Below, in pieces: positions 22,987 through 32,099 of a DNA stretch of 35,151 nucleotides. The stretch spans positions 1-35,151 of the forward strand of contig JAEUWP010000552.1 of NCBI GenBank assembly GCA_018524725.1, read 5' to 3'. The notes under the pieces are model-generated. The model did no database searches and had not been told where the DNA came from. It saw only the letters and a program-made list of their open reading frames with translations. This DNA comes from Podaxis mareebaensis (Eukaryota; Basidiomycota; Agaricomycetes; Agaricales; Agaricaceae). A program made the position numbers and the translations under genes. How positions within the stretch are numbered: position 1 is the stretch's first letter; each line of letters opens with the position of its first letter.

Positions 22987-24712
22987 TAAATTGGGCCTAC
23001 TGATCTGGGCTGAGTGTAAGCTCAATTTTTCATGTTTCTTCTGGTCCCTGTGTGATAATGCCATCAGGACAAGCCATGGCAAACTTAGCTGAAACTACCA
23101 CCAAGCCTGCAAGTGACTGCAGAGCCTACTTGGAGGATTATACCTATGACACAGACCTACAACTCCCACTGTTGGAGACCAAGGCAATCAGAGAGTTAAT
23201 ATTATGCATGGAAGGTGCTCTCACTTTTGATGGACTTTGTACTGGTTTCACCATGATCTACTATCTGGGTGTATGTGGTCTTCCCACTGATGTCACAAAG
23301 GGTTAATTGACTCCACTTGACAGGTTTTGTATCAAGTCCAATCAGATAGTAAACCTATCTGTGACAATATCTGACATGATGCCTTCACTTTGGCTGCAAA
23401 GCTGGCTGGTGGCTCTGTGTATGCACAGCTCTTGGATACATTTAGGCAAACTGGCATGACTACATTCCAGAGCAGGTTTGGCTTTTCATACAAATCAACT
23501 CCACCAGAATCCTGGTGTGCTCAAAGCATGTCATCTGCATATCTCAATTCTAACACACAGTCAATGTACATTCCAATGCTGAACCCTGGTCAGGAATATT
23601 TGAGCACCTCGATTGAATAAGGACTCTCTAGGTGAGACTTGTGCCTCATTTCTGAGTGCCCAATCTTAAACACTGTATATTTATCTACAGTGAGCTCAAT
23701 GTACTGGTTCTGTGTATCAAGAGTAAGATAATGTGGCACATACAACATTACACCCATATGCTCATAATGGGGTTGTGTAGAGGAGGCCACTGACGACTTG
23801 ACCACAAACTTCCAGGGAGTCCTCCTGGATCACCAGCAGCATTGACTGTCTTTACCACCCAGCTGACCAACTCTCAATCCAATTTGTCAAAAGAGCATCC
23901 TGACATTGTAGTATCAATACAGGATGAACTTGAAGGGATTAAAAATTCCAGTCACATATATCTCCATGCAGACAATGAGTCAGCTTCATCACTGCCCATC
24001 ACCATTGATGGATCATATCACTAGATGTTCTATGAAGAGCTTCTGGCTGGACAGAGAGCTATGAAATGTCTCTTCCAAATTCTTTGTGACAAGATATGTC
24101 AGGAACTCCAGGTATGATCACTATTTGTGCAATGTTTATATTCTTCCTTATGCTGAATATTCACATAGAAACCACCTCTGCCAGGTGACAACTTACTGAG
24201 TCTCAAGACAATGCTCAACAAATATGCAGGCATGAAGTTTCAATCCAGCTTTGGGTCCACCTGTAATGGCAATCATTTGAATCCTCCTGACTGGAGGTGC
24301 TGTTAAGGGGTATGACAAGCTTCTTCAGACAAGGAATTACCTGACTTCTCTGGAAAAGTTGGGGAAGAGGCTTGATGCCAAAGTTTTCCAGTGCATCACA
24401 CACCCCCAGCCCCAAGGACTTCATACTGACCAATGCTATAGGAAGGACAGTCTTATGTTCCCCACATTTGTGAACAGTATGAGTCCTTGCTACATCCTCA
24501 GCATATTTTACAACATGATTTTGGATGAAATCTGGGTAAAGATACACAACAATGTAGCTGGGTTTACAAAACTAACAATGTCCATCCATTGGTATACTGC
24601 CAGTAATAGCACTGTCTACTGACACCTGGATGGAGGAACAAATATTAAGCAGTACCCACAGTACATGTATGCAGTTGGAGAGCTTGAACTGGACAGCATG
24701 AAGATTACCAGG
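22987..24712 (+). pseudogene. Relic D: decayed three-repeat gene
   Basis: A 29-nt tiny exon (22987-23015) is followed by GTAAGC and, after an acceptor, by the second half of a unit (QAMANLAETTT... to MIYYLG). Next come VLYQVQS, a first half with FQSRFGFSYKSTPPESW, a poorly kept second half, MFYEELLAGQRAMK, another first half with MKFQSSFGS, then RKDSLMFPTF and NSTVY...GGTNIKQYPQY near 24.7 kb. The order matches genes B and E. Stops and frame breaks occur throughout (for example after CDNI at 23.37 kb). Anything 5-prime of the tiny exon is cut off by the pogo-like insertion. Confidence 0.75.
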
Positions 24713-25164
24713 GTCTAGGTTTTGTGCATTCCACAGAAGGCAATAACAATAGGATATGGCCACAGTTCTGTGTCCCAATGGCATCTTCCTGCTGTTTATT
24801 TATATGACAATAGGTTTGTACCTAAAGTCCAATTCGATCTTTAGGCAGACTCTGGACCACATAGGCACTGTTAATATGTCATTTATGATCTCCCATCAAT
24901 ATCTTAGAAGTTATCCATCAGATTCACAGTTGTTAATAATCAATTATGTACATGCTCTCTCAGAGTCACTATGTAAGGTGAATCAAGATGGGAAGAATGT
25001 GCTAAATAACCTCAAGCAATGTGCTTCATTTTGATGGTGTCATGTTTGTTTTTGTTGAGTGTCTTCATGTCAGTATCAGCAACACCAATGACAGACAGCC
25101 AACATTACCACACCCATCTGACACATTCACAGCCCCAAAAAGGCTTTTACACTGCCTATTAAAC
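24713..25164. other. AT-rich stretch, nothing recognised
   Basis: CpG-poor sequence between relic D and the gene A fragment. The short ORFs here show no likeness to the repeat family or to gene A. Confidence 0.5.
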
Positions 25165-25693
25165 CATGCTGCATTGGAGGCTTCTATTTCAAGACCAATT
25201 GCATCATTGGCTTTGAGGCAGTGTTCTCTCTCAATATTGTTTGGAAGAACATCAAGTGGGAGTTGAAGATTTCAGGATCATTTGAGCTCTTCATGCTCAA
25301 GATTCAGAATTCCTTGACTACCAGAGCTGACCACATGGGTCTGAAGGCCATTGGCAAGCAGATTGCCAAGTGGATCATCGAAATTCTGGCTCAAGACTTC
25401 TTGAATGCTTTCAAGGCCATATTATCATCAGTCAAGGAGGTCATCAGAGTGCTCAAGGAGGCTGGTCTTGCACTGGCCAATATCATCAAATTCCTCATCC
25501 ACAAACTCAGAGTTGCCTCTGAAGTAGCCACACAAGTGGTCAAGGAGTTCTCCAATGTTGCTTGGGAGACCATCATCAATATTCTTCCATGGTCTTGGAT
25601 ATGTTGCCCAACAGATTGCTGACAGATTGAAGAGAATTGGAGTTGCAGCATTCAAAATCATCATGCATGTTGATTCACTATTTGATGCAAGCC
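25165..25693 (+). pseudogene. Fragment of a second gene A (core and helical region)
   Basis: The sequence from IGGFYFKTN through FSLNIVWKNIKWELKIS and LKAIGKQIAKW to the intron after IIMHV aligns base by base with gene A exon 22 (about 3.34-3.87 kb, minus), including roughly 30 bases of the intron (gattcactatttgat is identical). Every CpG I could align in gene A, about 25, is TpG or CpA here. One base is inserted near 25.59 kb, breaking the frame. Both ends stop abruptly, so it is an isolated piece of a former giant paralogue, copied at the DNA level. Confidence 0.9.
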
Positions 25694-26147
25694 TTAAGTG
25701 GCACATGGAGTAGCATCAATGACTGGAGAGATGCACCTAGAAGCCTGAAACCCTCAGTTGGGCCTATCAGCCACTGTTCTCTGGAGTCTGAGAGCAGTCA
25801 AACCCCTTGGCTTTTGTCCAAACTTATATCATGTTGTCAGTAATAAATAGGCTACCCACAGGGATACATGTCTTGAGTAGCAAAACATAAGTGCATTTGG
25901 CTGGATGAAGATTCTGTATAATACATTCACATCCTTTGGTGGAAAGGGCCAGTCACTGTTGACCAGTATTGTATTGCTGACTCCAATACCAGTCTGAGTG
26001 ATGCAGTATGCTATCTACTTCTAAGACATTCCTGTGGTTCTGCAAAAGACCTACAAGTTTTTAGTCCTCACAATAACCCCACACAACAGATGTATTGGAA
26101 TATTTCATGCACCCCAAGATAACAGACAAACACTTAGGTCACCTTCA
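25694..26147. other. AT-rich stretch, nothing recognised
   Basis: CpG-poor sequence between the gene A fragment and the 3-prime end of relic E. No family likeness, TIR or LTR seen. Confidence 0.5.
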
Positions 26148-28258
26148 TGCCATTGAGCTCCAAGTCCCCAATTGTGTACACATATTGTGAGTACTATTTA
26201 ATGTTAGTTCCTCCTTCTGGGTGCAAGTAGACTGTGCTATTGAACACATGCAGCCAATTCTCAGCTGTGGTTGTCTTAGCAAATTCAACCACATCATCAC
26301 ATATTTTCTCCCAGATTTTATCTCAATGGGAGTGAGGATGATGTTACAAATATAGGGACATGTGTGCACATACTGTTTGCAAATGCTGGGAATGTAAGAC
26401 TATCCTTCCTATTAAACTATCAGTGATGGACATGCATGCAAGGTGACAATATGGACATACAAAAAGACTTCTGCATTGAGCCAATTCTTGACATCCTGGG
26501 TTGCAGCCAGGGAATGGCTTATATGGAAGAGTTCTTCATAACCTCAGATGGCACCTCTGGGTCTTTGGTCAGGTGGCTTGCTCTCATTTCCACTGTAGGC
26601 AAAGCCAAAGTTGGTGTTGAACTTTTGACCAGTGTACTTGAGTAGCATTTCCTTCAGACTGAGAAAGTCAGTCTCCAATGGAGGTGGCCTCTGGATGTGC
26701 TTTCATCAAAGAGAGGATAACTCTACGAGTGATTGTGTGGTTTACCTGGAGTTCCTGAAGTAATTTATTACAGAGAATTTGGAAGAGATGTTGAACTGCT
26801 CTTTGCTCTGCTGGAAGTTCCTTGTAGAACATCTGATTTTGCAAATCAATTGCCAGGATCATTTCATGTGGATTGTGGCTTACAGCTAGGACAGTTAGAA
26901 TGATACCACTGGCCAGCAAACCTTCATCAGTTCCCATGTTTATACTCTTCAGTCAGATTGGATTAAGGGTAGGATCCACAGGTGTGTAGAACTTGTTGAT
27001 GCTACTACATGGGAACCAGAGATTATTGAAGGACAACACCAAACCCTCAGTCAAATCTTCAAGGGCCTTAGTCTTGATTGATGCAACTGGCACATTAAGT
27101 CCACTAGCAAAACAGGTGTGGGGAATTCTCAGATTGAACAATAGAAATTAGAAACATACCTGAACAGGCCTTGGTCTAATAGGATCCTCAGCTGATCCTG
27201 ACTTGGCCACCCCATACCAATGAAGTCCAACAGAAAATTGGACTGGAGATATGCAGAGGACACCCCTTCAGCAACCAACAAGTCTGGTGGCACTGAGTGA
27301 AACTTGAAGTGAAATGTGTCATAAAAGTAGGTGTCTGGGTCATATACTTCTGGATCAGGCTTTTGCATAGACAAAACAGGGGGATTGTCTGATTGCACAC
27401 TGAAAAATGCCTTTTGAAATGAAGATTATGAGAAGGTAACACAATAAAGGGATAAGTGTGTATGCTAAGATAATAGACCATAGAAAAACTGGTACAAAGG
27501 CCATCATTTGTGAGACCACCAGTCACATATAGGAGTACCACATTGCATCTCCAACTGCTCTGATCTCCAATGACAGAATCATAAGCTTGGTTCAGAGGCA
27601 CAAAACCCCATGTTGGTTTTGCATTGTTGTTAACAAGTTTGGTTGCATTACAGATCAGATCAATGATCACTTGACCTGGTATGATGCTGTTAACATATTA
27701 GAGAGTATTTAAGACTTGATCTCACATTCCACTGAGGCTGGTAGATCCCATTTGCTGATGTACAACCAAACTGTAAGATATGCTCTGATAGTGTAGTGGG
27801 AGAGCATACCTAATGGGACCTGACTGGATATACTCTGTGACCTGGTTGCCTATTGGAGTGCTGATACTACAGAGGCTGCTTGCAACCTTTGGCAATTCAA
27901 TTGCCCTGGGGGGAAGGCATTGGTTGGGCTGGTCACTACACAAATAATTGAAACATTTAGCAAACACCATATTGGCTCCTCTCCTCATCTGGTCATTGAT
28001 CACATCCCCCATTACTGTGTGAGTGAATGGGAGGATATTTGTTACATCATCCACTAGGCCAACCAGGGCAGCAGTCTCTGGGGACAGCTTGGGCATTTTC
28101 CATCAGCATTGTGAAAGATGAGAGAAGGATAAGAGATTCACAGCCTCAGGAGCAAAGAGTGTGGCAAAGAATTCATTGCCACTGTCATTAATCTCCTCTT
28201 TGACATTCTCATCAATGTTTTCATTGTATACTTGAATTGTGGAAGAAGAGTTTCCCAT
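26148..28258 (-). pseudogene. Relic E: decayed copy of gene B
   Basis: Starts MGNSSSTIQV and aligns with gene B nearly end to end: CSISTPIGNQVTEYIQSG against CSIIPPVGNQVYAYLKAG; a 29-nt tiny exon (27726-27754, SKWDLPASVE) against SKLNLPPWME; LLYVTGGLTNDG against LMYCSGSLVEDG; SGLNVPV against SGLNIPV; DPTLNPI against DPTTNPI; MFYKELPAEQR against MFYELPDPEK; RKDSLTFPAF against RKDEVKFPKF; and GGTNIK-stop-YSQYVY near 26.2 kb. It is dead: a TGA follows NPI at 26953-26955, the donor after YYLS reads ATACAC instead of GTACAC (27458-27463), and other stops and frame shifts occur. Neighbouring relic D is its paralogue on the other strand. Confidence 0.85.
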
Positions 28259-29005
28259 AGTTCCAGTGGGATGGGATTATGAGGGAGGTAAAGACCTGGG
28301 GAAGAAAGAGGCTGCAGAAATAGGACCCAGGCTGCTTACAGCCTCACAATGCAGTGAACTCATTATGAGCTAGAACTTCAGAAATACCACAGACAGATGA
28401 GAAGCATCTTGTGCTACTAGAGCTTCAGGTGGCACCAACATGGAAGCCAAGTGTCCATGAGACAGTGGAGAATGGAAGGGCCTCTGATGGTGTTTCATTT
28501 GGGGGTAATAGACATTTATAGAATACAAGTATTGTGTTACAGGGCTGTAGTTCTCAAAGCTAGAAATATGTACAGAGGACTCAGAACTAAGTGCTGAGTA
28601 CTGGGTATCTACTCTTACATAGTCTTGAGCCTCACACTTGAAGTTTGAAAATCACTGGCTTGCAACTCATGAGGGATTTTGGATGGTCATGGGAAATGTT
28701 TGTACATCACTTGTTGGAGTGTGTTACAAACACTGTCTAGTGGATGGCCAACTTCGATGAGCATGAGAATAGTCCCTGTAAAAGTGGATGACAAAGTTAG
28801 GGACTATTTTGAGGATGGTACCAATGTGTAACCCTCCGTGACAATATCACAAACCACCTTTTCAGCCACCCCATCCCGAATAAGGAATCAAAAACAGTTA
28901 TGTGGTATAACTGGCCCTCACTACCAAACCTCAGGAGGTACAGCAGCCACAAGCCATTTCCTGGATTGGGGGTATGAAAGTAACAGCATACCATGTCAGG
29001 AATGG
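28259..29005. other. Upstream flank of relic E, nothing recognised
   Basis: CpG-poor up to about 28.8 kb, then CpG returns. It may hold the old promoter of relic E. No gene or repeat recognised; the minus ORF at 28797-28994 has no known motif. Confidence 0.45.
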
Positions 29006-29553
29006 TGTTAGGTTGGTCCTTATCGCCGGTTGCCTAAGCTTTGCTAGGGGGTGGCTATCTCACTAGATGGTTCACAGAGGTGCTAGGATCTAGCAAGAAG
29101 GATCACGATAAGAAGGTGGCGAGGCAAGTGTCCAGTTAAGTACACTCAGGAGGTCAAACGCTTATCAGTCAAGAGTATGACCAATAAGGCGTTTACTACC
29201 ACACTGATCGTGAGCTAACGTCAATCCAGAGATAAAGCAAGAGCAATATTCTGAGATTTAAGAATATAGGAAGCTTGCGCTTCCAGTACATGAGCAGCTA
29301 TTTAAGCTTTACTTCTAAGGTCCAAATCTAGTAACTATGACGAAGTAGAGCTATGAGTCCGAGAGTCAATAGAAGCGTAACTACGGAGCGGAGTGAGACA
29401 AGAATAGAACAGGACGAGAATAGGAACTAAGGCAAGAAGGGAAATTAACTAGCTAAGGAAATCATACAAGATAGAGTTCAGGCAGAATACAGGAATACGA
29501 GGCGAAGCGTCTGTAGCAAGATAGTAGAGAAGTTATTTACTGTTTATATTACA
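29006..29553 (-). repeat. Likely 3-prime LTR
   Basis: A TG...CA-bounded, non-coding 548-bp segment (TGTTAGG at 29006, ATTACA ending 29553, plus strand) lies just past the last ORF, where a 3-prime LTR belongs. The base before it is the end of aatgg, a possible 5-bp target duplication. With no second LTR in the window the borders are inferred. Confidence 0.45.
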
Positions 29554-30472
29554 AGTCCATATCAGGGTGGAGGTGTCCGTTAGAAGAGTCGGATGAGTAG
29601 GAGTCGGGAGACGAGGCGGAACTGGGAATAGGGAAGTTGCCAGTCAAAGGCAACAAGTCAGGAGAATCTTCATGGAGGAAAATAAGGCTGCGGTGCAGGG
29701 ATGATGATGATGATGATGATATATTGCCAGTGACGTATGGTGGTGGATATGGAGGAGGATCGCCGATGGGTTCTTCTGGGTTTGACTCATTGATACCTGG
29801 AACGTTGGAGTCAACGCTGCGGAGGGGCAGAAGCTGAGTATGACGGGGAGGGATGGCCGGAGGTTTGTCGGAGTTAGGATCGACACGGTAGACTTCTACT
29901 TCTCGAAAGTAGAAGCCGTGGGCGACTTCGTACTTGATGATGTGCAGGACCACTTCGGGTGGATACATCATGTAGGGATGGAGGAATACTATGGGTTCTC
30001 CGGCGTAAGGAATCATCTTCCAACCATGGGCCCAGGTGGAGTCGAAGTTGTTATGGATGGTCTGAACATATAACCCATCAGGGTCAAAGACGTGAGTGAA
30101 GGGAGCGTTCTCCCAAGCAATGCGTAATATCTCTGTCATTATGCGGTCGGTCTCATAGAAGAGTGGTCCAGGCATTGGCCAGTCTTCAGAGAATAAGGAG
30201 GCGTGGCCAGGGAGGCAATGATTGGCAAAAGCTTCATTGCAGTAGCGAGTTGAGTCTTCAGTTGGTATACCTGTATCTTGAGTGGTGGAGCGAGAGGCGT
30301 TTGGAAGTCCAAGCTCGTGGACTAATGCATGATAGATGATATTGCGGCGGGAGGTACCAGGCTGGTTCATAACATTATCCCCTTCGTTATTAGCGAGTTC
30401 CATCTCGCTACCACTATCTGACACTGGTGTTGGGTGAGGGGTAGGTGGTCTAGGATCTTCTGCTTCCAACAT
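29549..30472 (-). CDS. Extra ORF 3 of the retroelement (307 aa), unknown
   Basis: An uninterrupted 307-residue frame with acidic, Pro/Ser-rich ends (MLEAEDPRPPTPHP, SSSSSSLHRS, DPPPYPPPYVTG) and a central aromatic-rich part (AHGWKMIPYAGEPIVFLH). Its stop TAA falls at the first bases of the LTR. No gag zinc knuckle (CX2CX4HX4C), signal peptide or membrane segment is seen, so env is not supported. Being open over more than 300 codons beside a broken pol is notable. Confidence 0.55.
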   Translation of the reverse strand: MLEAEDPRPPTPHPTPVSDSGSEMELANNEGDNVMNQPGTSRRNIIYHALVHELGLPNASRSTTQDTGIPTEDSTRYCNEAFANHCLPGHASLFSEDWPMPGPLFYETDRIMTEILRIAWENAPFTHVFDPDGLYVQTIHNNFDSTWAHGWKMIPYAGEPIVFLHPYMMYPPEVVLHIIKYEVAHGFYFREVEVYRVDPNSDKPPAIPPRHTQLLPLRSVDSNVPGINESNPEEPIGDPPPYPPPYVTGNISSSSSSSLHRSLIFLHEDSPDLLPLTGNFPIPSSASSPDSYSSDSSNGHLHPDMDL

Positions 30473-30529
30473 CAGAGAAGGGAGATTTGTAATGTCCGTC
30501 AGCTGTATGTGTTGGTTCCCGTGTCTGTC

Positions 30530-31438
30530 TCAATGGATGAGGGAGCGAATGTGCATGGCAGCTCTGTCGAGAAGGCTGTGTTGTTCTCTGATGGATGTGG
30601 GGGAGGCCGAAGGTATAGGTGTTGGAGCACGTGGTCTGCCTGTTTCGGGTGCTGATGATGTTGTCGGCGAGGGCAGAGATGGCAGCATCGATGGATTGGT
30701 GCAATTGCGCACTTGACAGACTTGGACTTTGGGCACGGCGGGGAAGGTAGGGGGTTCCATTATAGTCCCTAGCTCGTAGAGGTGATCTGGTGAGGTTACT
30801 TCCTCTGTATCGATCAGTACGCAGATACCACTGGTGTTGATTGGCCCCTTGTGGAAAAGTGCATGAAGGGCGAAGTAGTGGAGGAGGTCAGGCTGGGAGC
30901 AGGTGCCTAGGAGGAGTGACAGGTCAGCTAATAGGGCAGCGGTTGCCCAGATCGGAAATGTCTGGCGGGGTGTCAGGACGTCGTTGTATTCTTTGATGCG
31001 GAGCCACATAGCAGCTTGCATCAGTAGATCATGACAGTAAAGCCTCAGTTCACGATGAAATGCTAACATCTTGATGATGTCTAATGCTTCCCTGAATTGA
31101 AGGCATGAGATGTGGACTTGAAGTTGGGGAAGTCCTGCTATGTAAGGCGCAAGTCTCATGTAGAGTTGAATCAGATTGTGGTTGTCGATCTGTTCATTGG
31201 GGAGATCGGGATAGTGGAGGATTCGAAAGAGAGCTAGTTCAGCTAAGTGTGTTGAGTCATAGACCAACTTTATCAATGAGAAGTTTGGTGGTAGAGCTTG
31301 AGCTCTCGATGTCACTATGTAGTCGAGGGGAGATGTTGTGGCCAATACAAGCAAGTCGGGCCATCTCCATTGAGTTCGAAAGTCGAATGAGCATTCTAGC
31401 AGAATGCACGATAGTAGCAATAGTTTCCCTGTAGACAT
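30530..31438 (-). CDS. Extra ORF 2 of the retroelement, unknown
   Basis: First ATG of this frame is at 31438 (MSTGKLLLLS); the open frame reaches back to 31555 and overlaps ORF 1 by 89 nt in another frame. The product is helix-rich with Leu/His-rich stretches (LLLLSCILLECSF, YFALHALFHKGP), then a Pro/Ser-rich C-terminus (PSLPSPTTSSAPETG). I recognise no domain. ORFs 1 and 2 may have been one protein before a frame shift, or be linked by programmed frameshifting. Confidence 0.5.
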   Translation of the reverse strand: MSTGKLLLLSCILLECSFDFRTQWRWPDLLVLATTSPLDYIVTSRAQALPPNFSLIKLVYDSTHLAELALFRILHYPDLPNEQIDNHNLIQLYMRLAPYIAGLPQLQVHISCLQFREALDIIKMLAFHRELRLYCHDLLMQAAMWLRIKEYNDVLTPRQTFPIWATAALLADLSLLLGTCSQPDLLHYFALHALFHKGPINTSGICVLIDTEEVTSPDHLYELGTIMEPPTFPAVPKVQVCQVRNCTNPSMLPSLPSPTTSSAPETGRPRAPTPIPSASPTSIREQHSLLDRAAMHIRSLIH

Positions 31439-31466
31439 TGCAGTTCTGAACCAAAAGTGGATTCCT

Positions 31467-31889
31467 TCAAAGAGCGGGGTCCTGGGTGATGGAGTTAACC
31501 CAGTCCAGAGATTCTCTGAGTCGAACGAGTTCAGTGTCAAGGTCGGATACTTCACTAGGGAGGGAAGGTAGTTCGATCGGGGATCCAGCGTTGATTGGCC
31601 AGATGAACTCCCGGGTTCCGATGCAGGTCAAGTAGGCTGGGAGTGGACGGAGTGGGTGTGAGATGATGAATGGCACGGCATCCTGTGCAATAGTGGTCGT
31701 CGTGATGTGTTGTATGGTGAGGTGTTCTGTGAGGGCATTTAGGTGTTCTTGGAAGGTGGTGGGTGGTTCTGTGAGGGATTGGATGCAGTCAGTGTTGCGG
31801 CTAGTGCTTGTAAGAGAGTTGGGAGGTAGTTGAGTATCTTGCTGAGCTTCAGGTTGGGCGGTAGATTGTTGGTTGCTGGCGGCTGACAT
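31467..31889 (-). CDS. Extra ORF 1 of the retroelement (140 aa), unknown
   Basis: Begins MSAASNQQSTAQPEA only nine bases after the pol stop codon and ends DWVNSITQDPAL. Low-complexity Gln/Thr-rich start, helical acidic end. The closeness to pol suggests reinitiation or a shared transcript. No known domain. Confidence 0.5.
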   Translation of the reverse strand: MSAASNQQSTAQPEAQQDTQLPPNSLTSTSRNTDCIQSLTEPPTTFQEHLNALTEHLTIQHITTTTIAQDAVPFIISHPLRPLPAYLTCIGTREFIWPINAGSPIELPSLPSEVSDLDTELVRLRESLDWVNSITQDPAL

Positions 31890-31898
31890 CTCCAGTAG

Positions 31899-32099
31899 TT
31901 AGCAAAGTTTGTTCTTCTTCTTATATGCATTGAGAATTTGCTGTGCATTGGAGAATGCAGACTGCGGCTCCCATGTATTTTTGGAGTGCGGGTAGCCAGT
32001 CCACTTGACTAGGAATTTGAGGCAGTTGTGCAGTCGTCGATGGTTTAGGATTGCTTTGACTTCATAGTGTTCTTCGTCATTGCACAGTTCTGGTGCAGG
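31899..32099 (-). other. C-terminal chromodomain of pol
   Basis: The frame reads YEVKAILNHRR, then LKFLVKWTGYPHSKNTWEP and a final helix with ILNAY before TAA. The aromatic residues Y, W and the second W of the histone-tail cage are in place. Chromodomains of this kind guide gypsy integration to marked chromatin. Confidence 0.85.

Larger units (their letters stand above)
20650..28990. other. CpG-depleted block
   Basis: Reading through this 8.3 kb I find only scattered CpG (for example near 20.79, 22.18, 22.86, 23.61, 23.79, 24.84 and 25.38 kb), while both sides are rich in CpG. TpG and CpA are frequent. The block contains relics D and E, the gene A fragment and the pogo-like element. It fits long-term CpG methylation and deamination or a RIP-like process. 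Confidence 0.75.

Noticed and set aside
27795..27850. tRNA-like stretch (GATAGTGTAGTGGGAGAGC on the plus strand)
   Set aside because: Looks like a D-arm only; no anticodon arm or TTCGA T-arm follows, and the region is explained as exon and intron of relic E.
29549..30472. Calling extra ORF 3 an env protein
   Set aside because: No signal peptide, membrane anchor or fusion-type motif is visible; only its position is env-like.
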